Source of the DNA: Ceratotherium simum simum
Lineage: Eukaryota; Chordata; Mammalia; Perissodactyla; Rhinocerotidae
Length of the DNA: 64,000 nt
Direction of reading: 5' to 3'
Assembly: GCF_000283155.1 (NCBI RefSeq)
Contig: NW_004454156.1
Span: 38,268,373 to 38,332,372, forward strand
Shown: positions 1 to 11,335 of the stretch, piece by piece
Layout of the letters: every line of letters begins with the position of its first letter
Numbering within the stretch: position 1 is the stretch's first letter
Position numbers and translations under genes: made by a program
Notes under the pieces: generated by a model
Told to the model about the DNA's origin: nothing
The model's database searches: none
What the model saw: the letters and a program-made list of their open reading frames with translations, nothing else

Positions 1-367
1 GTCTTAGTTCTCTCTCCTCCTCCATCTGGAGCATATCTGTATTCCTATCCTCTATAATGCTAATTCTTTCCTCCATATTGTCAACTCTGTTCTTTAAAGA
101 TTCCAGATTCTCCTTTATCTCCTCCATTGTGTTCTTCATCTCCATCAGTACTGATTGGTTTTTCTTTATGATTTCAATATCTTTTGTGAAGAAACTCCTT
201 AGCTCATTGAATTGTTTTTCTGTGTTATCTTGTATTTCGTTGAGTTTTTTTATGATAGCTATTTTGAAATTTCTGTCATTTAGGTTATGGATTTCTGTGC
301 CTTCAGGGTTGGTTTCTGAGTGCTTGTCATTTTCCTTCTGGTCTGGTGATTTCGTGTACCTTTGCAT
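1..367 (-). CDS. L1 ORF1 (ORF1p) N-terminus, partial, open to the window edge
   Basis: Read on the minus strand from an ATG at 367-365, the frame stays open for 122 codons and runs off the left edge of the window. The product begins MQRYTKSPDQKENDKHSE and becomes a charged heptad-like stretch (IEIIKKNQSVLMEMKNTMEE, then NLESLKNRVDNMEERI). This is the coiled-coil region of LINE-1 ORF1p, the RNA-binding chaperone that trimerises on L1 RNA. The start is chosen because the GC-rich L1 5' UTR lies immediately upstream on this strand. The trimer core and RRM would lie outside the window. The absence of stops suggests a younger copy than most L1s here. I cannot tell whether the rest of ORF1 is intact. 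Family assignment is firm; functionality is unknown. Confidence 0.75.
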   Translation of the reverse strand, partial: MQRYTKSPDQKENDKHSETNPEGTEIHNLNDRNFKIAIIKKLNEIQDNTEKQFNELRSFFTKDIEIIKKNQSVLMEMKNTMEEIKENLESLKNRVDNMEERISIIEDRNTDMLQMEEERELR

Positions 368-1014
368 TGTGGTTCCCGTACTCGCTTTGTTTTTCCTCAT
401 CCTGGAAATATCTGGTTGCAGTTTCCACCTGCTGCCACCGTGTGGGGGTTAAGGGCTGTGTAATCTGAGCTCCCTGCACTCTGCCCTGGCTGCTCATTGT
501 GATCGACCAGGCCGCTCTGTCTGGGCTGGTCTGCTGAGCTGCAGTGTCGGGCATGTGGGGAGGGGGGAGCTCTCTCTTTTGCCTGCTGGGTCCCTGGCAT
601 GGGGGGCTTCTTGCTTGCCCCTTGTTATCAGCTCTCCTGGGGTGCTCAGATGTTGATGGCACCCCTGCAGCAATTCTGAGTCCTCTGTGTGGGAGATTCC
701 CACTGGCTGAGAGAGCCCGAAGAGCTACGGTTTCCCTGCAGAGGGCCGCCCCTCCCCCCTCTCTGAGAGTTGCACAGAGCTGGATAGCTGATCTGATGGT
801 GAGGGAGAGGATTTCTCCTTACCTCTCCCCACTTCCTCTGGGGGCCCCAGCACGTCTACTCTCAGATGTGCAGCAGTGTGCATCTTTCCGATCTTCCTTT
901 TTGCTGTCTAGGAGTCCATTGTTGGTCTGTGACTGTCCTTTTCGTTGTATCTCATTGGGGGAAGAGTTTACAGGAAAGCTCACTCTGCTGTGATGCTGAC
1001 ATCACTCAAGAGTT
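368..1014 (-). mobile_element. L1 5' UTR (GC-rich), reversed
   Basis: The block is clearly richer in G and C than the surrounding AT-rich DNA and lies directly upstream of the minus-strand ORF1 start, so it is the 5' UTR and internal promoter region of an L1. It stops at about 1014, where a forward L1 ORF2 sequence begins without any intervening unique DNA. Overlapping open frames on both strands (544-993 +, 327-662 and 494-703 -) are by-products of low stop density in GC-rich DNA and are not called. Confidence 0.7.
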
Positions 1015-4000
1015 GGTCTTTTGAAGTATAAACAAAATAGACAAACCTTTAGCTAGACTTGGAAAAGAAGAGAGAGCACTCAAACAAAAATATAAATGAA
1101 AGAGGAGACATTACAATTGATATCACAGAGATATAAGGGATTAGATGGACAATTATAAGTCAACACATTACTCTAGAAGAAGTGGATAAATTCCTAGAAA
1201 CATACTACCTACTAAGACTGACTCATGAAGAAACAGAAAATCTGAACAGACCAATAACAAGTAAGGAGATTCAATCAGTAATCAAACACCTCCCAGCAAA
1301 GAAAAGCCCAGGGCCAGATAGTTTCCTTGTGAATTCTACCACATATCTAAAGAATAATTAAAACCAATCCTTCCCAAGCTTTTCCAAAAAATTGAAGAGG
1401 AGGGCACACTCCTAAACTCATTTTACAAGGCAAGCATTACCCTGATAACTAAGCCAGATAAGGACACTATAAGAAAAGAAAACTATAAGCCAATATCCCT
1501 GATGAATATAGTTGCAAAAATTCTCAACAAAATACTAGTAAACTTAATTCAACAGCATGGTAAAAGGAACACACACCATGATCAAGTGGGATTTATCCCT
1601 GGGATGCAAGAATGATTCAACATATGCAAATTAATAAACATGATACACCACATTAATAGAATGAAGGATAAAAATAATATGATCCTCTCAATAGATGCAG
1701 GAAAAAAGTTTGACAAAATTCAACACACTTTCATGATAAAAGCTCTCAACAAATTGGGTATAGAAGGAATATACCTCAAAATAATAAAGGCTCTATATGG
1801 CAAACTCACAGCCAACATCATACTCAAGATGAAAAGTTCAAAGCTTTTCCTATAAGATCAGGAACAAGACAAGGGTGCCTATACTCACCACTCCTACTCA
1901 ATATAGTATTGGAAGTCCTAGCCAGAACAATTAGGCAAGAAAAATAAATAAAAGGCATCCAAATCAGAAAGGAATAAGTAAACTTGTCTCTGTTTGCAGA
2001 AGACATAATCTTATATAGAGAAAACCCTACAGAACCCACCAAAAAACTGTTAGAAATAATAAATGAATTCAATAAAGTTGCAGGATAAAAAATCGACATA
2101 CAAAAATCAGTTGCATTTCTATACACTAACAACAAACTATCTGAAAGAGAAATAAAGAAAATAATTCCATTTAGAATAGCATCAAAACCAATAAAACACT
2201 TTGGAATAAATTTAACCAAGGACATGAAAGATCCATAAAGTGAAAACTATAGGATATTGATGAAAGAAATTGAAGAAAAAAATAAATAAATGGAAAGATA
2301 TTCTATGTCCACGGACTGGAAGAGTTAATATTGTTAAAATGTCCAAACTACCCAAAGCAAACTACTGATTTAATGCAATCCCTATCAAAATTCCAGTGGC
2401 ATTTTCTACAGAAATAGGGAAAAAAGATCATAAAATTTGTATGGAATCACAAAAGACACCAATAACCAAAGCAATGTTGAGAAAGAAGAACAAAGCTGGA
2501 GGCATCACACTTCCTGATTTCAAACTATATTACAAAGCTATAGTAATCAAAACAGTATGGTACTGGCATAAAGATATACACATAGACAAATGGAACAAAA
2601 TTGAGAGCTTGGAAATAAACCCACACATATACAGTCAACTAATCTTTGACAAGGGCACCAACAATATACAATGGGGAAAGGATAGCCTCTTCAATAAATG
2701 TTGTTGGGAAAACTAGATATTCACATGCAAAAGAATGAAATTGGACTCATCTTATGCCATTCACAAAAATTAACTCAAAATGGGTTAAAGACTTGAATAT
2801 AAGACCTGAAACCATGAAACTCCTGGAAGAAAACATAGGGAAAAAGTTCCTTGACATTTCTTGGATATAACACCAAAAGCATAAGCAACAAAAGCAAAAA
2901 TGAGCAAGTGGGATTACATCAAACTAAAATGTTTCTGCCTGGCAGAAGAAACAATCAGCAAAATGGAAAAGCAACATACGCAAGGGAGGATATATTTGCA
3001 AACCATATATCTGATAAGGGGTTAATATCCAAAATATATAAAGAACACATACAACTCAATAGCAAAAAACAAAAAAAGAAGAATTGATTAAAAAATGGGC
3101 AGAGGAGCTGAATAGATATTTTCCCAAAGAACACACACAAATGGCCAACAGGTACATGAAAAGATGCTCAACATCACTAATCATCAGGTAAATGAAAATC
3201 AAAACCACCAGGAGATATCACCTCGCATCTTTTAGAACGGCTATTATCAAAAAGATAAGAGACAGCAAGTGTTGGCAAAAATATGGAGAAAAGGAAACCC
3301 TTGTGCACTGTTGGTGGGAACATAAATTGGTGCAGCTGCTATGGAAAACAATATGGAAGTTCCTCAAGAAATAGAACTACTGTATAATCCAGCAATCCCA
3401 CATCTGGCTATATAACCAAAGGAAATGAGATCACTATCTCAAAAAATATCTGCATGCCCCTGTTCATTGCAGCATTATTCATAATAGCCAAGACACGGAA
3501 ACAACTTAAGTGTCCACTGATGAATGAATAGATAAAGAAAATGTGACATATATGTATATATATCATATGCACACACACACACACACAATGGAATATTATC
3601 TAGCCATACAAAAGAATGAAATCTTGCCATTTGTGACAACACAGATGGAACTTAAGAACAATATGCTAAGTGAAATAAGACAGAGAAAGACAAATGTATA
3701 AGTATTATCTTACTTATATGTAGAATCTAGAAAAGCTGAACTCATAGAATCAGAGAGCAGAATGGTGGTTCCCAGGGGCTGGGGGTGAGGTAATGGGGAG
3801 TTATTGGTCAAAGGGTAAAACTTCCAGTTATAAGATGAATAAATTCTGGGGATCTAATGTACAGCATAGTGACTATAGTTTACAACATGGTATTCTATAC
3901 TTGCAAGTTGCTAAGAGAGTGGATCATAAATGTTCTCACCACACATATACACAAACAAAAGGTAGCTATGTGAGGTGATAGATATGTTAACTAACCTTAT

Positions 4001-4130
4001 TGTGGTAATCATGTTGTGCTATATACACATATCAAATCATCACGTTGTACACTTTAACCTCACACAATATTATATGTCAATTATATCTCAATGAGGCTGA
4101 GGGGAAAATATAAATAAATACATAAATAAA
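1015..4130 (+). mobile_element. L1 ORF2 (RT to C-terminus) plus 3' UTR, disrupted
   Basis: Forward L1 begins abruptly in the linker between the ORF2 endonuclease and reverse transcriptase (frame KINKID/PLARL-like at about 1030). It continues through the RT domain: [13 protein letters not shown] at about 1690, and the catalytic FADD box as F-A-E-D at 1993-2004. The C-terminal region follows ([19 protein letters not shown] at about 3016), then a 3' UTR (about 3700-4100) and an A-rich tail of TAAA repeats. Numerous stops and frameshifts break ORF2, so the element is dead. The 3' UTR resembles L1MA-type ends. Open frames at 1640-1855, 2396-2716, 2851-3087 and 3192-3374 are ORF2 pieces. Confidence 0.85.
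3570..3586. repeat. (CA)n microsatellite inside L1
   Basis: A short uninterrupted CA run follows a TATA-rich stretch within the L1 3' region. It is potentially length-variable. Confidence 0.8.
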
Positions 4131-4339
4131 GCATCTTTGGCTATATTCTTGCTAGTAGAAGCAATTTAGTAAGTGTAAGAAGCAAATGTTGATGTTCAAC
4201 TTCCTGGAACATGAAGGGAAGATGTAATCATCATCTTTTAAAAAATTAATAAAAAATTTTTATTGCAGCTTCAACAAGAGGAGGCCTAAGCATTTACAAA
4301 ACTAATACTACAGAATAACAGCAACATCCTACGAGAAGC

Positions 4340-4838
4340 AATGTTTTTTTCAACTATAAAACTTTGTTTTTTAGAGCAGTTCTAAGTTCACAGCACAATT
4401 GAGCAGAAAGTACAGAGTTCCTGTATACTCCCTGTCCCTACATGTGCACAACCTCTCTCTTTATCAATATGCCCCACCAGAGTGATACATCTGTTACTAT
4501 TGATGAACATACATTGACACATCATTGTCACCAAAAGTCTGTCATTTACATTAGGGTTCAATCTTGGTGTTGTGCAATCTATGAGTTTTGACAAATGTAT
4601 AATGACATGTATCCACCATGGCAGTATCATCTTGAATAGTTTCATTGCCCTAAAAATCCTATGTGGTCCATCTGTTCATTCATTCCTCCCCCTAACCCCA
4701 GGCAACTCCTGATATTTTCAATGTCTCCATAGTTTGCCTCTTCCAGAATATGATAGAGTTGGAATCATCCAGTATGTAGCCTTTTCAGATTGGTTTCTTT
4801 CACTTAATAATATGAATTTCATTTTTCTCCATGTGTCA
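4340..4838 (-). mobile_element. L1 3' UTR, reversed (older L1M type)
   Basis: Read on the minus strand this is the 3' UTR of an old mammalian L1. The diagnostic plus-strand phrase is 'gagcagttctaagttcacag', with the long 3' UTR tract around it. It continues after the insertion at 4839-5231 into the 3' half of ORF2. Many substitutions make it clearly older than the forward L1 beside it. The spacer 4131-4339 is AT-rich and unassigned. Confidence 0.75.
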
Positions 4839-5231
4839 AAGAAAACCCCAGCTGGGAAGTAGTTAAAGTAGTAAAATTATATTTGACTGAAGAAGGATGG
4901 CAATAGAGAAAAGGAGACTTGAGCATAGAATTGGGTTCAGTTTTGAATACAACATGGACAAGTGGAGATTTATAGTAAAGGAACAGAGTGGGTATCCATA
5001 GATGGAAAATTATCAAGGAAAAATCAAGAGTAAAGGAGTACTTCTGGCTAAACCAACTTGACAGGATTTTTCACTGATGGCAAGCTTGAGGGTGGGGGAT
5101 TCTTCCTAACTGACTTAGAAATATTCTTGCTAACATTAAGTGGTGCAAAGATGGACACAGGATCCCAAATGTTGAGACCTAGTTAGGAAGAGGGTTCAGA
5201 AGACTGAACTAAAGTTTAAGGCAGGAGTCTT
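4839..5231. mobile_element. Unclassified insertion (about 393 bp) inside L1
   Basis: The reversed L1 alignment breaks after 'ctccatgtg' and resumes at 'catttcatgcc', leaving about 393 bp of non-L1 DNA. The motif tgtca occurs on both sides (4834-4838 and 5232-5236) and may be a 5-bp target duplication. I see no poly-A tail, no convincing TG...CA LTR ends and no terminal inverted repeats, so it could be a solo LTR with decayed ends, a truncated retrocopy or another repeat family. Confidence 0.4.
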
Positions 5232-5236
5232 TGTCA

Positions 5237-7145
5237 CATATCATTTCATGCCTTGATAGCTTATTTCCTTTTGGCACTGAATAATATTCTATTGTTTGGA
5301 TGTACCAGTGTTTGTTTATCCATTCACTTTCCATTCACATTCCATTATCTGAATATACCACAGTTTATTTATCCATTCACTAACTGAACATCTTGGTTGA
5401 TTTCAAGTTTTGGCTATTATGAATAACGCTGCTATAAACATCTGTGTTCAGATTTTTGTGTTGACATAAGTTTTCAATTCACTTGATTTGTACCAAGGAG
5501 TGCAATTGCTGGGTCATATGGTAAGACTATATTTAGTTTTGTAAGAAACTATCTTCCAAATGGCTGAACCATTTTGCATTCCCACAAGCAATGAATGTGA
5601 GTTCCTATTGCTTCACCTCATTGTCAGCATTTGGTGTTGTCAGCGTTTGGGATTTTGGCCATTCGAATAGTTGCATAGTGATATCTCATTGTTTTAATTT
5701 GCATTTCCCTTATAACATGTGATGTTGAATGTCTTCTCATATGCTTACTTGTCATCTGTATATCTTCTTTGATGAGGTGTCTGTTTTGGTCTTTTGCCCA
5801 TTTGTAAATCGGGTTGTTCATTTTCTTATTATTGACTTTTAAGCATTCCTTGTACATTTTGGATAATGGTCCTTTATCAGATGTGTCCTTTGAAAATATT
5901 TCCTCCAACTAGTTTATATTTTCATTCTCTTGAAATTGTCTTTCTCAGAGTAGAAGTTTTAGATTTTAATGAAGTCCAGCTATCAATTATTTTTTCCATG
6001 GATTGTGCACTCTGTGTTGTATCTAAAAAGTCATCACCATACCCAAGGTCATCTAGGTTTTCTCCTACGGTATCTCCTAGAAATTTTATAGTTTTGTATG
6101 TTACAATTAGGTCTATGATCCATTTGGAGTTAATTTTTGTGAAGAGTGTAAAGTCTGTGTCTAAGTTAATTTTTTACATGTGGATGTCCAGTTGTTTCAG
6201 CACCATTTGCTGAAAAGACTATCTTTGCTCCAAGTATTGCCTTTAATCTTTTTCAAAGATCAGTTGACTGTATTTATGTGGGTCTATTTCTGGGTTCTCT
6301 CTTCTCTTCCGTTGCTCTATTTGTTTATTCTTTCACCTATACCATAGTCTTGATTACTGTAGCTTTATAGCAAGTCTTGAAGTTGGGTGTTGCCAGTCCT
6401 CTGGCTTTGTTCTTCCCCTTCAACATCATGTTGGCTGTTCTGGTTCTTTTATTTCTTCATATAAACTTAGAATCAGTTTGTTCATATCCACAAAATAACT
6501 TGCTGAGATTTTAAGTGGGATTGCATGGAATCTATATCAAGTTTGGAAGAACTGACATCTTGACAGTATTGAGTCTTCCTATCCACGAATGTAAAATATC
6601 TCTCTATTTATTTATTTATTTATTTATTTATTCTTTGATTTCTTTCATTATAGTGTTGTAGCTTTTTTCATATAGATCTTGTACATATTTTGTTAGATTT
6701 ATACTTAAGTATTTAATTTTTTGGGGTGATACTGTAAATGATAATATGTTTTTAATTTCACATTCCACTTGTTCATTGCTGGTATGTAGGAAAGTGATTG
6801 ACTTGTATATTAGCCTTGTATCCTGCAGTTTCAATAATTTTTGGTCAATTCTTTTGGATTTTCTTCTTAGATGAACGTGTCATTTGCAAACAAAGGCAGT
6901 TTTATTTCTTCTTTCCCAATCTGTATACCTTTTATTTCCTTTTCTTGTCTTATTGCATTATCTATGACTTCCAGAAGGATGTCGAAAAGCAGTTGTGAGA
7001 GGGGTTATCCTTACCTTGTTCCTGATCTTAGCAAGAAAGCTTCAAGATTTTTGCAATTAACTTTGATGTTAGCTGTGGTATTTGTAGATGTTCTTTATCA
7101 AGTTAGGTTAGTTCCTCTATATTCCTAGTTTGCTAGGAGGATCAT
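5237..7145 (-). mobile_element. L1 ORF2 3' half, reversed, disrupted
   Basis: This continues the older reversed L1. The minus-strand frame 5908-5624 carries a recognisable ORF2 C-terminal region (EDIQMTSKHMRRHSTSHVIR). Further upstream in the element (6100-7130 in window order) are antisense pieces of the RT and C-terminal domains with many stops. L1 similarity fades at about 7145, so the element is 5'-truncated there. A (TTTA)n run lies inside it. Plus-strand frames at 5866-6213 and 6798-7128 are antisense shadows. Confidence 0.8.
6604..6632. repeat. (TTTA)n microsatellite
   Basis: About seven TTTA units occur within the reversed L1. This is a simple expansion of AT-rich L1 sequence. Confidence 0.85.
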
Positions 7146-9091
7146 TTATTTTTCAAATGTCCTCTCAGAAACTTTTCACTTTCTTAGTGTTGTAAGTCTA
7201 TTAATTCTCCTTACACAGTGGGCATATATCTTTTGACCTTACTAGTACAACATTAACACTATGAAAAAAAGAAGTCAGGGCCTGAATTTGCACATGCTGC
7301 CTAGTTCTTCCTTTTCAGGAGCAAAAATATTTAAGAATGAAGCTTGATAGAAAATGCTAAATATAAACACCACTCTGAAATTGCTTGCTTGAATATCATC
7401 TATTTCTTTTCTTTTTTGTTCTGTCTTCTTCCTTGCTTTCTTGTACACAGTATAGCCTTTATTAAAGAATTTTCTTACCCTAAGAAGTGAGGTTTCTTAA
7501 TGGAAACTTTAGATCTAATCTGGATCCTTAACTTTGCTATTGTTTCCTTGTACAACTTCGGGTAAGATTTTCAACTTCAAATTAATTATGGTTTTTTAGA
7601 CTAATGGTAGATCCTTCCCCCTTCTACACACTCCACTTTGAATCATGTTTTATGGCAGATATACAAAGAAAACATATGTAATTTATATAATTAAATGATA
7701 CTCTGATTTTAATAATGCTAATAATAGTGATAATTAAAGAGAAGTTTTTGTTATCTTTGGTAGAAAACACATAATAAATTTCTACAAGATTGCTTCATTT
7801 ACTTGTAATAGAAACAGAGTAATAAAAATTGCAAATATTTGATTAGCTAGGAAGTGTCTTTTTATGGATAATTTACCTCCAGCTATTTTTTTTTTCTTAT
7901 ATTTATATTTCAAACAGCATCTGCAGGGAAAGAAAGAAAATACTTCACTGTCATTTTAATCAACTGTAGAGGATGACGAGTGGGAGATTCAGAGTTAGGA
8001 CTCTTAGATGTAGAAATAGGAAATGCAAAACAAGTAGTTATATATGTGTACTTAGGGAATTTACAGGAAGAAAATATGTGTAGGTGATGGCTAAACTGAA
8101 TAACTTGTGTTGATTAATCATAGGACATGTTTAAATGTTCTTGAGAGAAGCACAGCCCATTAAGGCTGCCAAGTTGCAAATACCCAGCTATAACCGTCTT
8201 GGCAGGACCATAGAAAAAATGTAAATGGCACCCTCTGGATTGGTGCAATGCTGTGGTCCTGAAGCATATTCTGTGCATGACAAGTTGAATTTAGAGCATT
8301 GTTAATAACACAAATATAATGCTTATAGATTTAAGAATTTCGCTTAAAGAAAGCCAAGGGGGAAATCTCTGGAATCATTCTTTCCAGGCATCAGAAAGTT
8401 CCATCTTACTCCTGACTGAAAGCTGAAGTGTTGAAGTAATTACTAACTCATTGCCTGAGCTTAAGGTCAAGGTTCTATTAGCTAAGGAATCTAATGAGAT
8501 CCCACTGTGTCCTGTAAGAAATTCCCGTAAGATGTTCAAAAAGGAAAACGGTATTTCAGTGTACCTGAAAAAAAACTTGGGAAGTTTTTCCATGCATCTT
8601 TTTTCTTCATCACCATGTTGATAGATTTATCTACACTAAACAAATTCTTTGTGCCAGTGTGGTGGTGGATATCTCCTAGAACAGATTGATGATTTCAAAA
8701 TTCAATTATACATCTGGCATTCAGTTGACTTGACAACAAATACAGCAAGCAGCTTACATGAGTGAAATTGTGTATACTGTTTCTAAACAATAAAAGGACT
8801 GAATGAGTTTTCTGTTGAATAAAATTTTAATTTTCACTATGTCAGTTTTAAATATATCAAAGGATCTTGTTTATATACTGTAATTCTTGGTATCTTCTCT
8901 TATGATGGAACTAGAAAAGAACGATTTTGCTAGACTTTTTCAACTCCTAATTAAAAAAATGTTAAAGACTTTATTTAATTCATCATGATGTGGGTTTAAG
9001 CTTCAGCCATTTACTAAGATTGAGGCATAATGAGATATATAATAAGGAGACAGGTATCAAAGTTAAGAGTTGAAGGGGACCTTAGTCATTA
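7146..9091. other. Unique AT-rich DNA, no gene seen
   Basis: No exon-like open segment, RNA gene or recognised repeat was found in this stretch. The minus-strand frame at 8375-8593 has no recognisable similarity and no persuasive splice sites. Confidence 0.5.
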
Positions 9092-9099
9092 TCTAGATC

Positions 9100-9414
9100 T
9101 GTGCTGTCCAAGTAGCCACTACCACCTATAACTATCAAGAGCTTGAAATGTGACTAATTCAAACTGAAACATGCTGTAAGTGTAAAATACACATCAGATA
9201 TCAATGATTTGGCATGAAGAAATATGTAAAATATCTCAGTAATAATTTTTATGTTGATTGTATGTGGAAATAGTAATATTTTGGATACATTGGGCTAAAT
9301 AAGTTATAGTAGTAAAATTAATTTTACCTATTTCCTTTTCCTTTTTCAATGTAGACTCTAAAAAATTGAAGGTTACATATATGGCTCACATTACATTTCT
9401 TTAGAGATCACTGC
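9100..9414 (+). mobile_element. hAT-type non-autonomous DNA transposon with 8-bp duplication
   Basis: The sequence matches a common mammalian medium-reiteration repeat whose ends read '(c)tgtgctgtcc...' and '...cactgc', with an internal AT-rich body ('gtgtaaaatacacatcagat'). The 8-bp word tctagatc sits immediately on both sides (9092-9099 and 9415-9422), as expected for a hAT/Charlie insertion. There is no transposase sequence. I am confident of the class but not of the family name. Confidence 0.7.
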
Positions 9415-9539
9415 TCTAGATCAGCCTTTTCATTTCAAGGTTAGAAAACCAACTACTAACTGATTAGATCCCCTTATTTCCAGTCCAGTGATATTCCCAC
9501 TTTACTGCATTTGTGCAAGGTTCAATTATATTATTTGAT

Positions 9540-9690
9540 TTTTATAGCAACCCATTGAGAAATATAGGTTAGGAATTATAATCTCCAATTCACAGAACAG
9601 GCACAGAAAGTTAAGTGATTTGGTGAAGGTAACTTGTCTAATAAATGAGAGACATGGGTCTGGACCTCATCTTTCACAATTCCTAGATCA
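9540..9690 (-). mobile_element. MIR SINE, reversed
   Basis: The plus strand carries the reverse complement of the MIR core ('caggcacagaaagttaagtg', then a TGGTGAAGGTAACTTGTCTA-like segment). It is a diverged ancient mammalian tRNA-derived SINE. Confidence 0.7.
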
Positions 9691-10799
9691 CGTAGTTTAT
9701 TACCACCAGTCATTATGAGTACAGGGATCATTGTAGGTGGAACAGCCAGATTTTTTTTTATTGCAACCTATCATAGATGAGAAATTAGTAAAAGAGCATC
9801 CAGCAATAAAGTCCCCATATTATTTTATAGTCACTATTAGTCATTTTTGATGAATTATAAAAACTAAGAGAGGTGAAAAAATATGCTATATCCAGATTTC
9901 AACAAATTACTTGATAAAACTTCCAAAATATGTTTGAGGATAATGTGGTAAAATGTGAATTATTAAATTAAAATCTGAGTGTCTGGCCTCTCTTTAAAAG
10001 TCAGAGTATCTGCTAATATTGGTTTAGTATAATTATATGAGCAATTGCCTGGAACAGATAGACAGCTGCCCTCTGTGCACATTCTAGTTTGACACCCTCT
10101 CCACTACTTCCTATTTTTAGACGTATGCTGCTTCATTACCTGCCTGAGCCTATAGATGTTGGAGTTTGTGGTCTCTAGACTTAATGCTTTCAGAGGTACT
10201 TTCTAGCACCCAGTGCCTACTCATCTATGACTCCACAATTATCTAATTGGTTTGTTAGCCTCATAATTGAAAGCTATTCAACAGCAAGTTAGATGGTACT
10301 ATTGCTTTTTTTCACATCATATGTATAACCTAATATGCTTTCTCCAGCTTCAGGTTTACTATCTTTATGCATTTGTTTGCTGAATGCATTATACTTACAA
10401 CATTTTGATGTTTATTGATGCTGTTTACACTCTTCCTCTGATGCTGTGCTTTCCGTATATTTCATTCTGTTGAACAATACATAGCTCCCCATTGACCATT
10501 TTATAAAAGTGATGTGTTTTAGTGTGGCTCCCAATGTTCTGTGTGAATAGTCCCCACACACTGTTCTTCTTGCTTTCTTATTAGACTCTAACACAGAGAT
10601 TCGACTCTAACCAGAGAAGTCTCCTTCCTGTCACTCCCAGTTAAGCCGTGGCTCAACTCAGTGTCCTTCTCACTATATGTTAACATCTTATTCAAATATG
10701 TACAGATTTCTCTGTCCTTAGCCCAAATTTTCTGAATAAATATCATATAAGATGGGACCTATATGTTCACTGCATATCATAGTGTCTACCATTTATCTT
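9691..10799. other. Unique DNA, no gene seen
   Basis: No recognised repeat or convincing exon. The minus-strand frame at 10412-10594 has a GTAAGT-type donor nearby, but the coding frame hits TAA before it. Confidence 0.45.
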
Positions 10800-11025
10800 G
10801 AAACCAAAATACCTATATTTGGATCTTGGCTTCCATGTTTATTAGCTGTATGACCTAGGTAAATCACTTAACCTCTCAGTGCCCCAGTTCCCAATCTGTA
10901 ATCTGTAATAATAGTGCCTATGTTTAAGGGTTGTTAAGTGGATTAAATGAGATAACAGTTGTAGAGTGTTTATAACAGTTTGAGGCATAGTAAGCACCAT
11001 GTAAGTATGTATTAAGTGTACATTT
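10800..11025 (+). mobile_element. MIR SINE
   Basis: A near-complete forward MIR: 'tattagctgtatgacctagg', then an 'aatcacttaacctctcagtg' core, a 'gggttgttaagtggattaaa' segment and a CATAGTAAGCACCATGTAAG-like 3' part. The minus-strand frame at 10842-11084 is its shadow. Confidence 0.8.
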
Positions 11026-11159
11026 ACTAGATACTTCAGAAGTTTCTCCCTATGGTTTTGACACAAACAAGGTTTAGGAACCAATGGGATGGAAAAAAGA
11101 AGGTGCTAAATGCTTGGCCCATTTCTCATTGAAAATCTGTCCTCTTTTCTGCTTCCAAT

Positions 11160-11335
11160 TATTCTCAGCAGGGGTAGTGCCATCCCCAGGGGAGGCTTTG
11201 TCAAATGCATGGAGACACTTACAGTTGTCATGTGACTGGACAGGATTGTGAGCGGGAAGATATTAGACATCCTTCAGTGTGAGGACAATCTTACACAACA
11301 AAGAATTGTTCCAAAACCCTCCTCTATTTGAATAG
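11160..11335 (+). mobile_element. MER20-like hAT element
   Basis: It matches the MER20 pattern in order: 'ctcagcaggggtagtgccat', 'ccccaggggaggctttgtca', 'gcatggagacacttacagtt', and then 'acaacaaagaattgttccaa'. The ends are worn and I did not identify the target duplication. Confidence 0.65.

Noticed and set aside
544..993. 149-codon plus-strand frame
   Set aside because: Lies in the GC-rich L1 5' UTR antisense to the element. Stop density is low there and both strands and several frames are open.
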